From contig NZ_JASIRT010000008.1 of the NCBI RefSeq assembly GCF_030063475.1, forward strand, positions 62,001 through 126,000: a DNA stretch of 64,000 nt, in the 5' to 3' direction. Source of the stretch: Roseomonas sp. E05 (lineage in GTDB: Bacteria; Pseudomonadota; Alphaproteobacteria; Acetobacterales; Acetobacteraceae). Positions 17,427 through 25,188 of this stretch are shown here, piece by piece (positions within the stretch are counted from its first letter, which is position 1; each line of letters starts with the position of its first letter). The translations under genes were made by a program, and so were the position numbers. Below the pieces are notes generated by a model. The model searched no databases, was not told the origin of the DNA, and was given only the letters and a program-made list of their open reading frames with translations.

Positions 17427-17753
17427 ATGGACACCGGTTCCGAGAACGGCCCTGGCCGCCGTGGCCGCTTCTTCGACGATCTGGCCGGCATGGCCGGCGG
17501 CGCCTTCTCGGTGATGGCGGGGCTGCGCGCCGAGATGGAGGCGATGGCCAAGTCACAGGTCGAGACGATCGTGCAGCGCCTGGAACTGGTGCGGCGCGAG
17601 GACCTCGATGCGGCGCTGGAGGTGGCGCGGCGTGCCCGCGAGGAGAGCGCGGCGCTGGCTGAGCGGGTGGCGCAGCTGGAGGCGAAGCTGGCGGCGCGTG
17701 AGCCGGGGGATGAGCCCAAGCCGGGGCCGATGCCCGAGCAGGATATCGGCTGA
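17427..17753 (+). CDS. UbiK-type ubiquinone biosynthesis accessory factor (BMFP family)
   Basis: A 108-residue protein starting MDTGSENGPG with RFFDDLAGMAGGAFSVMAGL, then a coiled coil of about 45 residues with RLELVRREDLDAALEVARRA, the typical membrane-fusogenic BMFP/UbiK core. These proteins assist ubiquinone assembly and can oligomerise through the coiled coil. The tail is Pro-rich. AGGAG at 17412-17416 lies 10 nt before the ATG at 17427, supporting this start over an earlier in-frame one. A strong terminator follows 21 bp after the stop. Confidence 0.82.
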   Translation: MDTGSENGPGRRGRFFDDLAGMAGGAFSVMAGLRAEMEAMAKSQVETIVQRLELVRREDLDAALEVARRAREESAALAERVAQLEAKLAAREPGDEPKPGPMPEQDIG

Positions 17754-17774
17754 GCCACGCCGCTCCAGCCATGC

Positions 17775-17809
17775 AAAAGGCCGGGGGAGGAGACCTCCCC
17801 CGGCCTTTT
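17775..17809. terminator. Bidirectional Rho-independent terminator
   Basis: AAAAGGCCGGGGGAGG (17775-17790) pairs perfectly over 16 bp with CCTCCCCCGGCCTTTT (17794-17809) around an AGA loop. It has a T-run on the plus strand and, because the stem begins AAAA, one on the minus strand too. It lies between the convergent ubiK gene and the Pro/Tyr-rich peptide gene and should stop transcription from both. Confidence 0.93.
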
Positions 17810-17822
17810 TCGTGCCCGGTGC

Positions 17823-18113
17823 TCAGTACCGGTAATAGGGTCCGACCGGCGGCGGCCGGTAGTAACGGGGCGGCGGCGGCGGATAATAGACCCGCGGCGG
17901 CGGCGGCCGATAATAGCGGGGCGGCGGTCCATAGCCGTAGCCGTAGTGGCGGGGTGGCGGACGGTGCCAGCGCGGCGGCGGCGGCCGGTGCCGCCGATGG
18001 TCATGCACCAGCACGACCTCGTCCGCCTGGGCGGGCTGCGGCGCCGTGGTCATCCCGAACGCCAGGCCCGCGGCGGCGGCGGCGATGAGGGCCAGTTCAC
18101 GCAAGCGGCGCAT
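17823..18113 (-). CDS. Secreted Pro/Tyr/Arg-rich small protein
   Basis: A 96-residue protein with a signal peptide (MRRLRELALIAAAAAGLAF, cleavage near AQADE). The mature part is about 60 residues of proline runs interleaved with Tyr, Arg and Gly, with units such as PPRYYRPPP and YGYGYGPPPR repeated to the C-terminus PYYRY. It has no recognisable domain; low complexity with aromatic and cationic residues suggests an extracytoplasmic, possibly cell-wall or polyanion-binding, peptide. AGGAGG nine bases before the ATG at 18111-18113 supports the start. Similar peptides are common and uncharacterised in alphaproteobacteria. Confidence 0.75.
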   Translation of the reverse strand: MRRLRELALIAAAAAGLAFGMTTAPQPAQADEVVLVHDHRRHRPPPPRWHRPPPRHYGYGYGPPPRYYRPPPPRVYYPPPPPRYYRPPPVGPYYRY

Positions 18114-18220
18114 GGTGCGGTTCCTCCTCAACATGGAAGCCAGATGGCCCCCGCCGTAAGGCAGAACCGTGGCGCGCGGCGGGCGGCACCATGGCCGCCC
18201 GTCACGAAATGGTGTGTCGT

Positions 18221-19558
18221 TCAGCCCTGGCTGAAGACGCGCGCGAAGATGGTATCGACATGGCGGAAGTCGCGCTGCGGGTCGATCGCCGTGTCCAGCG
18301 CCGCGGCGTCCAGCTTGCCGGCCACTTCCTCGTCGGCCAGCAGGTTGTCGCGGAAGGACTTGCCGTTGGGCTCGCCGAGCGCGGTCCAGGTGGCCATGGC
18401 GGCGCGCTGCACGGCGCGGTAGGCGCCCTCGCGCGAGAGGCCGGCCTGGGTGAGCGCCAGCAGCACCTTCTGGCTGTGCACCACGCCGCCGAGGCTTTCC
18501 AGGTTGGCCTCCATGCGGGCCGGGTAGATGGTCAGCTTGTCCATCATGCCGGCGAGGCGGGAGAGCGCGAAGTCCAGCGCGATGGTGGCGTCCGGCCCGA
18601 TCACCCGCTCCACCGAGGAGTGGCTGATATCCCGCTCGTGCCACAGCGCCACGTTCTCCAGCGCCGGCACCGCATAGCCGCGCACCAGGCGGGCGAGACC
18701 GGTCAGGTTCTCCGACAGCACGGGATTGCGCTTGTGCGGCATGGCGGAGGACCCCTTCTGGCCGGGGTGGAAGTATTCCTCCGCCTCGCGCACCTCGCTG
18801 CGCTGCAGATGGCGCACTTCGGTGGCCAGCCGCTCGATGCCGGAGGCGACCACCGCCAGCGCGCAGAAGAAGGCGGCATGCCGGTCGCGCGGGATCACCT
18901 GGGTGGAAACCGGCTCGACCTTCAGGCCCAGCTTCTCGGCCACGAAGGCCTCCACGCGCGGGTCCACGGCGGCGAAGGTGCCGACGGCGCCGGAAATCGC
19001 ACAGGTTGCGATTTCTTCACGCGCGGCAGCCAGGCGGGCGCGGTTGCGGGTGAATTCAGCGTAATGGCCAGCCAGCTTCAGGCCGAAGGTGGTCGGCTCG
19101 GCATGGATGCCGTGGCTGCGGCCGATGGTCGGGGTGTACTTGTGCTCCTCCGCCCGGCGCTGCAGCACGGTGAGCAGCTTGTCCATGTCCTCCAGCAGCA
19201 GATCCGCCGCGCGGACGAGCTGCACGGAGAGGCAGGTGTCCAGCACGTCCGAGCTGGTCAGCCCCTGGTGCATGAAGCGGGCGCTCTCGCCGATTCCCTC
19301 GGCGAGCCATGTCAGGAAGGCGATGACGTCATGCCGCGTCTCGCGCTCGATGGCGTCGATCCGCTCCAGGTCGGTGGCCGAGATGGCGGCGGCGCGGGGC
19401 TCGCCCTTCTGGCGGATGATGGCGGCATCCTCGGCCGGGATTGTGCCGAGCTGCCCCATTGCCTCGGCAGCCAGCGCCTCGATCTCGAACCAGATGCGGT
19501 AGCGGGCCTCGGGCGACCAGATGGCGGCCATTTCGGGGCGGGTATAGCGCGGAACCAT
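18221..19558 (-). CDS. purB: Adenylosuccinate lyase
   Basis: A 445-residue cytoplasmic lyase acting twice in purine synthesis: release of fumarate from SAICAR and from adenylosuccinate. The fumarase/aspartase-superfamily signature is GSSAMPHKRNP (near residue 264-274); TIGRSHGIHAEPTTFG and TSSDVLDTCLS supply the other active-site regions. The start MVPRYTRPEMAAIWSP at 19556-19558 is the family N-terminus. It is a single gene here; purN and purM are 25 kb away in the same window. Confidence 0.97.
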   Translation of the reverse strand: MVPRYTRPEMAAIWSPEARYRIWFEIEALAAEAMGQLGTIPAEDAAIIRQKGEPRAAAISATDLERIDAIERETRHDVIAFLTWLAEGIGESARFMHQGLTSSDVLDTCLSVQLVRAADLLLEDMDKLLTVLQRRAEEHKYTPTIGRSHGIHAEPTTFGLKLAGHYAEFTRNRARLAAAREEIATCAISGAVGTFAAVDPRVEAFVAEKLGLKVEPVSTQVIPRDRHAAFFCALAVVASGIERLATEVRHLQRSEVREAEEYFHPGQKGSSAMPHKRNPVLSENLTGLARLVRGYAVPALENVALWHERDISHSSVERVIGPDATIALDFALSRLAGMMDKLTIYPARMEANLESLGGVVHSQKVLLALTQAGLSREGAYRAVQRAAMATWTALGEPNGKSFRDNLLADEEVAGKLDAAALDTAIDPQRDFRHVDTIFARVFSQG

Positions 19559-19748
19559 GCTGCGACTTCCTGCGTGAGGCGAGAGGCCGGCACGCGGACG
19601 GCCCGGAAAGGCCGGGGAATGACCATCTTCCCCCGCCGCGTCAACCATCTGGAGATGCCAAACCTGTCAGTCAATCAACATGACTGTTGTGCAATGTAGG
19701 CGCTGGCCTTAAGCGCCCCTGTAGCGAACGGGAACGGGAAACAGCTTC

Positions 19749-20399
19749 ATGGATTTGGGTGCCCTCATGCCCGAGCTGATTGCGCTCGGGCAGGTCCTGC
19801 TGATCGACCTGGTGCTGGCAGGCGACAATGCCATCGTGGTCGGCATGGCCGCGGCAGGCCTGGCGCCGGACCAGCGGCGCAAGGCGATCTTCTGGGGCAT
19901 CGCCGCGGCCACCATCATGCGCATCGGCTTCGCCGCCATCACCACCCAGCTGCTGGCCATCGTCGGCCTGACGCTGGCGGGCGGCATCCTGCTGCTCTGG
20001 GTCTGCTACAAGATGTTCCGCGAACTGCGGCATAGCGAGACGCCGGAGGTGCAGGATGCCGAAGCGGAGGCGCGCAGCAGTGGCGAGCGCAAGACGCTGC
20101 GGGGCGCCATCATCCAGATCCTGGTGGCCGACGTCTCGATGAGCCTGGACAACGTGCTGGCGGTGGCCGGCGCGGCCAAGGAGCATCTGTGGGTGCTGGT
20201 TGTCGGGCTGGGCATTTCCGTCGTGCTGATGGGCGTGGCCGCCACCTTCATCGCCAGGCTGCTGGAGCGGTTCCGCTGGATCGCCTGGATCGGCCTGCTG
20301 GTCATCCTCTACGTCGCGATCGATATGATCTGGACAGGCGGCGGCGAGGTGCTGCCCTACTTCACCAGCGGCGGCGCGGGAGAGGGTGCCGGCGGCTGA
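19749..20399 (+). CDS. TerC family integral membrane protein (first copy)
   Basis: A 216-residue inner-membrane protein with about seven hydrophobic helices. Conserved acidic motifs LVLAGDNAIVVG (near residue 20-31) and LVADVSMSLDNVLAVAGAA (near residue 125-143) are the metal-binding signatures of the TerC/YjbE family, whose characterised members export manganese or supply metal to secreted enzymes. The C-terminus YVAIDMIWTGGGEVLPYF is usual. A paralogue follows 209 bp downstream. The promoter region to 19559 is shared with the divergent purB. Confidence 0.93.
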   Translation: MDLGALMPELIALGQVLLIDLVLAGDNAIVVGMAAAGLAPDQRRKAIFWGIAAATIMRIGFAAITTQLLAIVGLTLAGGILLLWVCYKMFRELRHSETPEVQDAEAEARSSGERKTLRGAIIQILVADVSMSLDNVLAVAGAAKEHLWVLVVGLGISVVLMGVAATFIARLLERFRWIAWIGLLVILYVAIDMIWTGGGEVLPYFTSGGAGEGAGG

Positions 20400-20432
20400 T
20401 CAGCCGCGCTCCATTGCGCCGTTGTTATGCAC

Positions 20433-20584
20433 GGGCCGCGCTCCCTCGGGAGGCGGCCCGATTCGCATGAACTCCTTGTCACGCGGCGGCACATGACATG
20501 GGAGGCTCCATCTGTCCGCCGCTTCACCCCGCCTTTTCCGTCCACTAGCGTGCCGCCGGTTTCGGAGCCGGCCTGGCGGCTCCG
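20433..20584. other. Structured leader between the two TerC genes
   Basis: Two hairpins lie in the 209-bp gap. GGGCCGC-G-CTCCC (20433-20445) pairs with GGGAG-GCGGCCC (20448-20459), one bulged G, just after the first gene; it has no T-run but could terminate. CGGAGCCG (20563-20570) pairs with CGGCTCCG (20577-20584), 25 bp before the second start codon. The region does not match the manganese (yybP-ykoY) riboswitch conserved core that often precedes this family. Confidence 0.45.
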
Positions 20585-20608
20585 GCCGGTCTGGAGAAAA
20601 CGGGGTAC

Positions 20609-21238
20609 ATGGAAACGCTGACCAGCATGTTGCCGGCCTTGGCCGAGATCATGTGGCTGAACATCATCCTCTCGGGCGACAATGCGGTGGTCATCGGCCT
20701 GGCAGCCGCGGGGCTGCCGCCGCATCAGCGCGGCCGGGCGGTGTTGTTCGGCGTTCTCGCGGCGGCGGCGCTGCGCATCATCTTCTCGATCTTCGCGACG
20801 TTCCTGCTCGCGCTGTGGTGGATCGACCTCGTGGGTGGCCTGGCGCTGCTCTACATCGCCTGGAGCTTCTACAGGGAGCTGCGGCATGGCGGCGAGGATT
20901 CACCCGAGGAAGACGGAGCCGCCTCGGAGAAGAGTCTCGCCCAGGCGCTCTGGCAGATCATTCTCGCCGACGTCTCGATGAGCCTGGACAACGTGCTGGC
21001 GGTGGCTGCCGTGGCGCGCGCCAACCTGACGCTGCTCATCGTCGGCCTGGCCATCTCCATCGTGATGATGGGCCTGCTCGGGGGCCTGCTGGCCAAGCTA
21101 CTGGATCGCTTCAAGATCATCGCCTATGTCGGCGTGGCGCTGATTGTCTATATCGGCCTGGAACTGCTGTGGGAGGGCGTGGTGATGGCGGATGCCGCAT
21201 TGGGTCTCGGGCTGGGGCTGCAGGGGGCGGTGCATTGA
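20609..21238 (+). CDS. TerC family integral membrane protein (second copy)
   Basis: A 209-residue paralogue of the preceding gene with the same layout: IILSGDNAVVIGLAAAGLP near the N-terminus and LADVSMSLDNVLAVAAVA in the second half. About seven hydrophobic helices and a charged loop (GGEDSPEEDGAASEK) separate the two halves. A 41-nt block coding for ADVSMSLDNVLAV is identical in both copies. It probably handles the same or a related metal. The next gene starts inside its stop codon (TTGA), so it is co-translated with a lipoprotein. Confidence 0.93.
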   Translation: METLTSMLPALAEIMWLNIILSGDNAVVIGLAAAGLPPHQRGRAVLFGVLAAAALRIIFSIFATFLLALWWIDLVGGLALLYIAWSFYRELRHGGEDSPEEDGAASEKSLAQALWQIILADVSMSLDNVLAVAAVARANLTLLIVGLAISIVMMGLLGGLLAKLLDRFKIIAYVGVALIVYIGLELLWEGVVMADAALGLGLGLQGAVH

Positions 21239-21873
21239 GGGCTGCCGCCCGCTGGCCGGCCCTGCTGGCCTTGGGCGGCCTGCTTGCCGCCTGTGCCGTC
21301 CAGCCGCCGGGAGGCGAGGCGGCGGCCACCGCCCGCCCCAGCCTGGATGCGGCACTGGCGCGGCTGCCAGGTCATGCCGCCGGCTTCAGCCGCGGCATGA
21401 CCACCGACATGGAGGCGAGCCAGCCAGGCCAGGGACGGGCGGTGGACTACGCAACCCCTGCCCATCCCGGCATCGCGGCGCGCGCGGCAATCGCCTCGGT
21501 GATCATCTATGACCAGGGTCTGCCGCCGCTGCCGGCGGGCACGCAGGGCACCACGGTGACGGCGAAGCTCGACGAGGGGGTACAGGAGGCGCTGGCCCCC
21601 GCGCCAGGGCGCTCCCTGGCGGAAAGTGGCCGCCATGTCCTGCCGGTGGCGGGCGGCGGGCCGCTGCAATGCGCCGAGCTGCAGGGCACCTACGGCCGCA
21701 CCGCGATGTGGCAACAGATCTGCGTCGGCGTCGCCGCCGGGCGCTTCCTCAAGGTCTTCGTGGCCGTCCCGACGCGGCAGAAGGACCTGCTGGGCCTGGA
21801 CGCCGACAGCTTCTCGCGCGAGATCGCGCAGGCCGTGCGCGGCGTCTCCGCCGCCCCGGCGGCGCCGTCCTGA
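21235..21873 (+). CDS. Putative lipoprotein translationally coupled to TerC
   Basis: A 212-residue protein whose signal RAAARWPALLALGGLLAAC ends in a clear lipobox (LLAAC, Cys near residue 20). The mature domain contains SGRHVLPVAGGGPLQCAELQGTYGRTAMWQQICVG (about residues 130-165, with two Cys that could form a disulphide) and FVAVPTRQKDLLGLD. I do not recognise the family. The start is TTG at 21235-21237 overlapping the TerC stop; no ATG or GTG exists between the frame opening and the lipobox. It is likely anchored to a periplasmic membrane face. Confidence 0.72.
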   Translation: MRAAARWPALLALGGLLAACAVQPPGGEAAATARPSLDAALARLPGHAAGFSRGMTTDMEASQPGQGRAVDYATPAHPGIAARAAIASVIIYDQGLPPLPAGTQGTTVTAKLDEGVQEALAPAPGRSLAESGRHVLPVAGGGPLQCAELQGTYGRTAMWQQICVGVAAGRFLKVFVAVPTRQKDLLGLDADSFSREIAQAVRGVSAAPAAPS

Positions 21874-21952
21874 GCGACGCCCGGGCGCGCCTGGCGCGGG
21901 ACAGCGCCCTCTTTCCTTGAATTCAGGTCCTGAGGCAGAGGCTGCAGGGCGC

Positions 21953-22360
21953 TCAGCGCTGCCGCGGCCAGTCGAGCTTCGGCTCGGCGCGGGGCGAGCG
22001 GCTGGTGCCGGTGGGCCAGGCGGCGGGCGGCGGCACCGGCGGTGTCACCCGCGGCGGCTCGCGCGCAGGCGCCGGCCGTTGTGCCAGGGCGGGCGGCTCC
22101 GCCCAGGCCTCGGCGGCGGCGATCGGCCGGCGCGCCCTGGCAGGGTCCTCCAGGCGCAAGGCCAGTTCGCGCAGCTCGGCCTGGATCTCGTCGAGCTGCA
22201 CCTCCAGCGCCTCCAGCCGCGCCTTCACGCCGAAGACGCTGAACGGCATCAGCAGGAAGGCAGCGGCGCAGAGCAGGCCGAGCAGCAGCAGCAGCAGGCC
22301 GGTCCATTCCGGCATGCCGGGAATGGCCAGCGAGGTGACGAGGCCGCGCAACCCTTCCAT
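21953..22360 (-). CDS. Hypothetical single-pass membrane protein
   Basis: A 135-residue protein with a strong transmembrane helix at about residues 20-43 (LLLLLLGLLCAAAFLLMPF). A predicted coiled coil follows (VKARLEALEVQLDEIQAELRELALRLED, positions about 45-72, heptads of Leu), then a Pro-rich tail. The family is not recognised. It starts four bases after the moaA stop and probably shares its transcript. The layout resembles small membrane-anchored scaffolds, but no function can be assigned. Confidence 0.68.
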   Translation of the reverse strand: MEGLRGLVTSLAIPGMPEWTGLLLLLLGLLCAAAFLLMPFSVFGVKARLEALEVQLDEIQAELRELALRLEDPARARRPIAAAEAWAEPPALAQRPAPAREPPRVTPPVPPPAAWPTGTSRSPRAEPKLDWPRQR

Positions 22361-22364
22361 CCGC

Positions 22365-23357
22365 TCAGCCGCCCGTCACGCTCATGTGGCGCCCGACCGC
22401 CGGGCGGTTGTGGCGCCGGTCGATGACGAAGTCATGCCCCTTGGGCTTGCGGGCGATGGCGGCCTCGATGGCGGCGCGCAGCCCCTCCTCGTCCACCGAA
22501 GGGTCGCGCAGCACGGCGCGCAGGTCGGCGGCGTCCTCCTGGCCCAGGCACATGTAGAGCGTGCCGGTGCAGGTCAGGCGCACGCGGTTGCAGCTCTCGC
22601 AGAAATTGTGGGTCATCGGCGTGATGAAGCCGAGGCGCCGGCCGGTCTCCTTCACCATCATGTAGCGGGCGGGGCCGCCGGTGGCGTAGTCCGTCTCCTC
22701 CAGCGTCCAGGTCTCGCGCAGGCGGCGGCGGACCAGGGAGAGGGGGAGGTACTGGTCGGTGCGGTCCTCGTTGATCTCGCCGAGCGGCATGGTCTCGATC
22801 AGCGTCAGGTCGAAGCCGTGCTCGCCGCACCAGGCGATCAGCCGGTCGTACTCGTCCTCGTTGACGCCCTTCATGGCGACTGCGTTGATCTTCACGGCGA
22901 GGCCGGCCGCCTTGGCGGCGAAGATGCCGTCCAGCGTCTTCTCGATGTCGCCCCAGCGGGTCAGCGCCTTGAAGCGGCTGGGGTCGAGCGAGTCGAGCGA
23001 GACGTTGATCCGCCGCACGCCGGCAGCATAAAGGCCCTCGGCATGCTTGGTGAGCTGGGTGCCGTTGGTGGTGAGCGTCAGCTCCTTGAGACCTCCGGCG
23101 CCGATGCGCTCGCCGAGGCTGCGCACCAGCCGCATCACGTCGCGCCGCACCAGCGGCTCGCCGCCTGTGAGGCGGATGCGCTCGACGCCGAGCCCGACGA
23201 AGGCGCCGCAAAGCCGGTCCAGCTCCTCCAGCGTCAGGATCTGCGCCTTCGGCAGGAAGGTCATGTCCTCCGCCATGCAGTAGACACAGCGGAGGTCGCA
23301 GCGATCGGTGACGGAGACGCGAAGATAGCTGATCCGCCGGCCGAACGGATCGATCAT
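22365..23357 (-). CDS. moaA: GTP 3',8-cyclase (molybdenum cofactor biosynthesis)
   Basis: A 330-residue radical-SAM enzyme that, with MoaC, converts GTP to cyclic pyranopterin monophosphate. The N-terminal [4Fe-4S] motif is CDLRCVYC (CxxxCxxC, residues about 20-27). The second cluster site is [14 protein letters not shown] near residue 257-270, and the C-terminus ends in the essential GG (SVTGG). [12 protein letters not shown] and NVSLDSLDP are the SAM-interacting and barrel motifs. The ATG at 23355-23357 gives [13 protein letters not shown], the family start. Confidence 0.97.
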   Translation of the reverse strand: MIDPFGRRISYLRVSVTDRCDLRCVYCMAEDMTFLPKAQILTLEELDRLCGAFVGLGVERIRLTGGEPLVRRDVMRLVRSLGERIGAGGLKELTLTTNGTQLTKHAEGLYAAGVRRINVSLDSLDPSRFKALTRWGDIEKTLDGIFAAKAAGLAVKINAVAMKGVNEDEYDRLIAWCGEHGFDLTLIETMPLGEINEDRTDQYLPLSLVRRRLRETWTLEETDYATGGPARYMMVKETGRRLGFITPMTHNFCESCNRVRLTCTGTLYMCLGQEDAADLRAVLRDPSVDEEGLRAAIEAAIARKPKGHDFVIDRRHNRPAVGRHMSVTGG

Positions 23358-23439
23358 GCGGCCAACTCCCGCGGCAGGGGGTGAAACAGGGTCGGAGCAA
23401 CATTTGGGCCGCCCCACCCGGCCGGCGCAAGCCCCTGGC

Positions 23440-24204
23440 TCAGCCAAGCAGCGCAAAACCTCCGGCGGCCATCAGCGCCATCAGCGCCAGCCGCTTGTAC
23501 CAGCGCACCGGCACGATATGGAACATCCGCGCCCCCACCGGCACGCTGAGCAGCAGCAAGGGCAGCATCAGGCCGGCCATCACCAGCACCGGCAGGCCGA
23601 CCAGCCCGCCCCAGATAGGAGGGATGACGGCGACGATGCCGATCAGTCCGAAATAGAGGATCAGGTTGGCACGGTGCTGCGCCGCCGCCTCCGGGCCGGA
23701 GAGCAGGTACAGGATGACCGGCGGCCCGGACATGCCGGTGGCACCCTTCAGCAGGCCGGAAAGCAGGCCGACCAGCAGGTTCAGCCCGAGCGGCCGGCTG
23801 CCATGGTAGCGCCAGCCCGACATCATCAGCAGCCCCATGATCACGACGCAGGCGCCGATGACGCGGCGGAGCGTCGGCCCGTCCGCCATCAGCAGGGCAT
23901 AGGCGCCGACCGGCGTGGCGAGCGCCGCGGCGCCGCCGATCGAGAGGATGACGCGGCGGTTCGCCTGGCCGATGGCCTTGGGGATCAGGTAGGCCGAGAC
24001 GAACAGCTCCATCAGCAGGATCACCGGCACGCCGGTGCGCGGGCCCCAGAGCGTGGAATAGACCGGCGCCAGCAGGATGGCGGTGCCGAAGCCCGAATAG
24101 CCGCGCAGCAGACCGGCAAAGACGGTGGAGAGCAGCGCGATCGGCAACTCCCAGCCGCCGAGCAGGGACAGGGTGCCCTGCCAGGCCTGCAGCAGATCGC
24201 TCAA
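23440..24204 (-). CDS. TauE/SafE family sulfite/organosulfonate exporter-like permease
   Basis: A 254-residue integral membrane protein with eight hydrophobic segments in two related halves. The half-repeat motifs are [19 protein letters not shown] near the N-terminus and [19 protein letters not shown] in the second half, diagnostic of TauE/SafE permeases. Family members move sulfite, sulfoacetate or other small organic anions; the substrate here is unknown. The start is TTG at 24202-24204 overlapping the stop of the DUF3553 gene (TTGA), so translation is coupled. Confidence 0.88.
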   Translation of the reverse strand: MSDLLQAWQGTLSLLGGWELPIALLSTVFAGLLRGYSGFGTAILLAPVYSTLWGPRTGVPVILLMELFVSAYLIPKAIGQANRRVILSIGGAAALATPVGAYALLMADGPTLRRVIGACVVIMGLLMMSGWRYHGSRPLGLNLLVGLLSGLLKGATGMSGPPVILYLLSGPEAAAQHRANLILYFGLIGIVAVIPPIWGGLVGLPVLVMAGLMLPLLLLSVPVGARMFHIVPVRWYKRLALMALMAAGGFALLG

Positions 24205-24377
24205 CGGGGGTTCTCCACGATGTCGAGCGCGATCTGGGCGGCATTGATCAGCAGCTTGCCGGCATGCTCGAAATTGACGGTCACACGGTCGCCGATCACC
24301 GACTGCACCTGTCCGATGCCCCAGTCCGGGCGGTCGGGGTGGCGGACATGCATGCCTGGTTCGAGCGGTGTGAGCAT
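24201..24377 (-). CDS. DUF3553 family small protein
   Basis: A 58-residue protein, MLTPLEPGMHVRHPDRPDWG followed by GQVQSVIGDRVTVNFEHAGK, the characteristic DUF3553 beta-barrel sequence, similar to the CarD/UvrD-tail-like fold that binds polymerase or helicase partners. Its function is not established. The ATG at 24375-24377 is where family similarity starts; upstream in-frame residues are non-conserved. It is coupled to the TauE/SafE permease downstream. A short inverted repeat TTCAC-N6-GTGAA (24424-24439) lies in the shared promoter region with chpT. Confidence 0.85.
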   Translation of the reverse strand: MLTPLEPGMHVRHPDRPDWGIGQVQSVIGDRVTVNFEHAGKLLINAAQIALDIVENPR

Positions 24378-24498
24378 GGCGCACCCTGACCGCGACCGCG
24401 GCCACGCGCCAGAGGCAAATCTGTTCACGGAAAGGTGAATATTAAGATAGCTTCAAGCGGCCCCGCGCTATGGGTCCGGGCAGGAAAGGGAGTGCCAC

Positions 24499-25095
24499 AT
24501 GGAATCCGAAGCAAGCCTCGCACAGGACCTGTGCGCCCGGCTGTGCCATGACCTGGTTGGCCCGCTGGGCACCGTCGCGGGAGCGCTGGACATGCTGGCG
24601 GACGACCCGGAGGCGGCCGAGCTGGCGCGCGACGCGGCGGCCGAAATCCGGCGCCGGCTGAAGTTCTGGCGCGTCGCCTGCGGGGGCGGCACCGGCCCGC
24701 TCGCCGGTTCCGAGATCCTGGCGCTGAGCGAGGGGCTGGTGGCAGGAGGCCGCGCACGGCTGGAATTCGCCGCACTCGCGCCGGAGGAGGTGTTCCCGCC
24801 GCTGCAGGCGCAGATGGTGCTGCTCGCCATCATGCTGGCGGGCGAGGCCCTGCCGCGCGGTGGGGTGGTGCGGCTGGAGCGGAGCGGGACGGCGCTGGCG
24901 CTCGCGGCGGAAGGCCGGGTCGTCGCCTGGCCTGCCGCCCTGGCCGCCGCACTGGGCGGAGAGGCGGAAGGCGGCCCGCGTGAGGCGATGGCGGCGCTGC
25001 TCCTGCGGCTGGCCCGCGAAGCCGGCTGGGTGGTGGTGCCGGCCGGCCTTGGGGAGCCGGCGGGATTGCGGCTCCTCCCGCCCGCGCAGGGCTGA
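24499..25095 (+). CDS. chpT: ChpT-type histidine phosphotransferase
   Basis: A 198-residue protein of the HPTransfase (ChpT/pseudo-histidine-kinase) family. The N-terminal DHp-like region LCARLCHDLVGPLGTVAGAL contains the phospho-accepting His at residue 17. The C-terminal half is a degenerate ATPase-like domain without an intact ATP lid. In Caulobacter, ChpT relays phosphate from CckA to CtrA and CpdR. Here it heads the che cluster and lies 6 kb from ctrA, both supporting the assignment, although it could instead serve the chemotaxis kinase. Confidence 0.85.
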   Translation: MESEASLAQDLCARLCHDLVGPLGTVAGALDMLADDPEAAELARDAAAEIRRRLKFWRVACGGGTGPLAGSEILALSEGLVAGGRARLEFAALAPEEVFPPLQAQMVLLAIMLAGEALPRGGVVRLERSGTALALAAEGRVVAWPAALAAALGGEAEGGPREAMAALLLRLAREAGWVVVPAGLGEPAGLRLLPPAQG

Positions 25096-25188
25096 GGCAC
25101 CGGCAGGATCGAATCCGGCACCAGTCTTTACGGCTTGTTCGTGGTCAGGCGCACAGGGTGATGCAAATCCAGCCCGCCGGGGACCGCG

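Noticed and set aside
19559-20608. Manganese (yybP-ykoY) riboswitch before either TerC gene
   Set aside because: The family is often controlled this way, but neither leader contains the conserved GGGGAGUAG/CUACUGCCC-like core; only unrelated hairpins are present.
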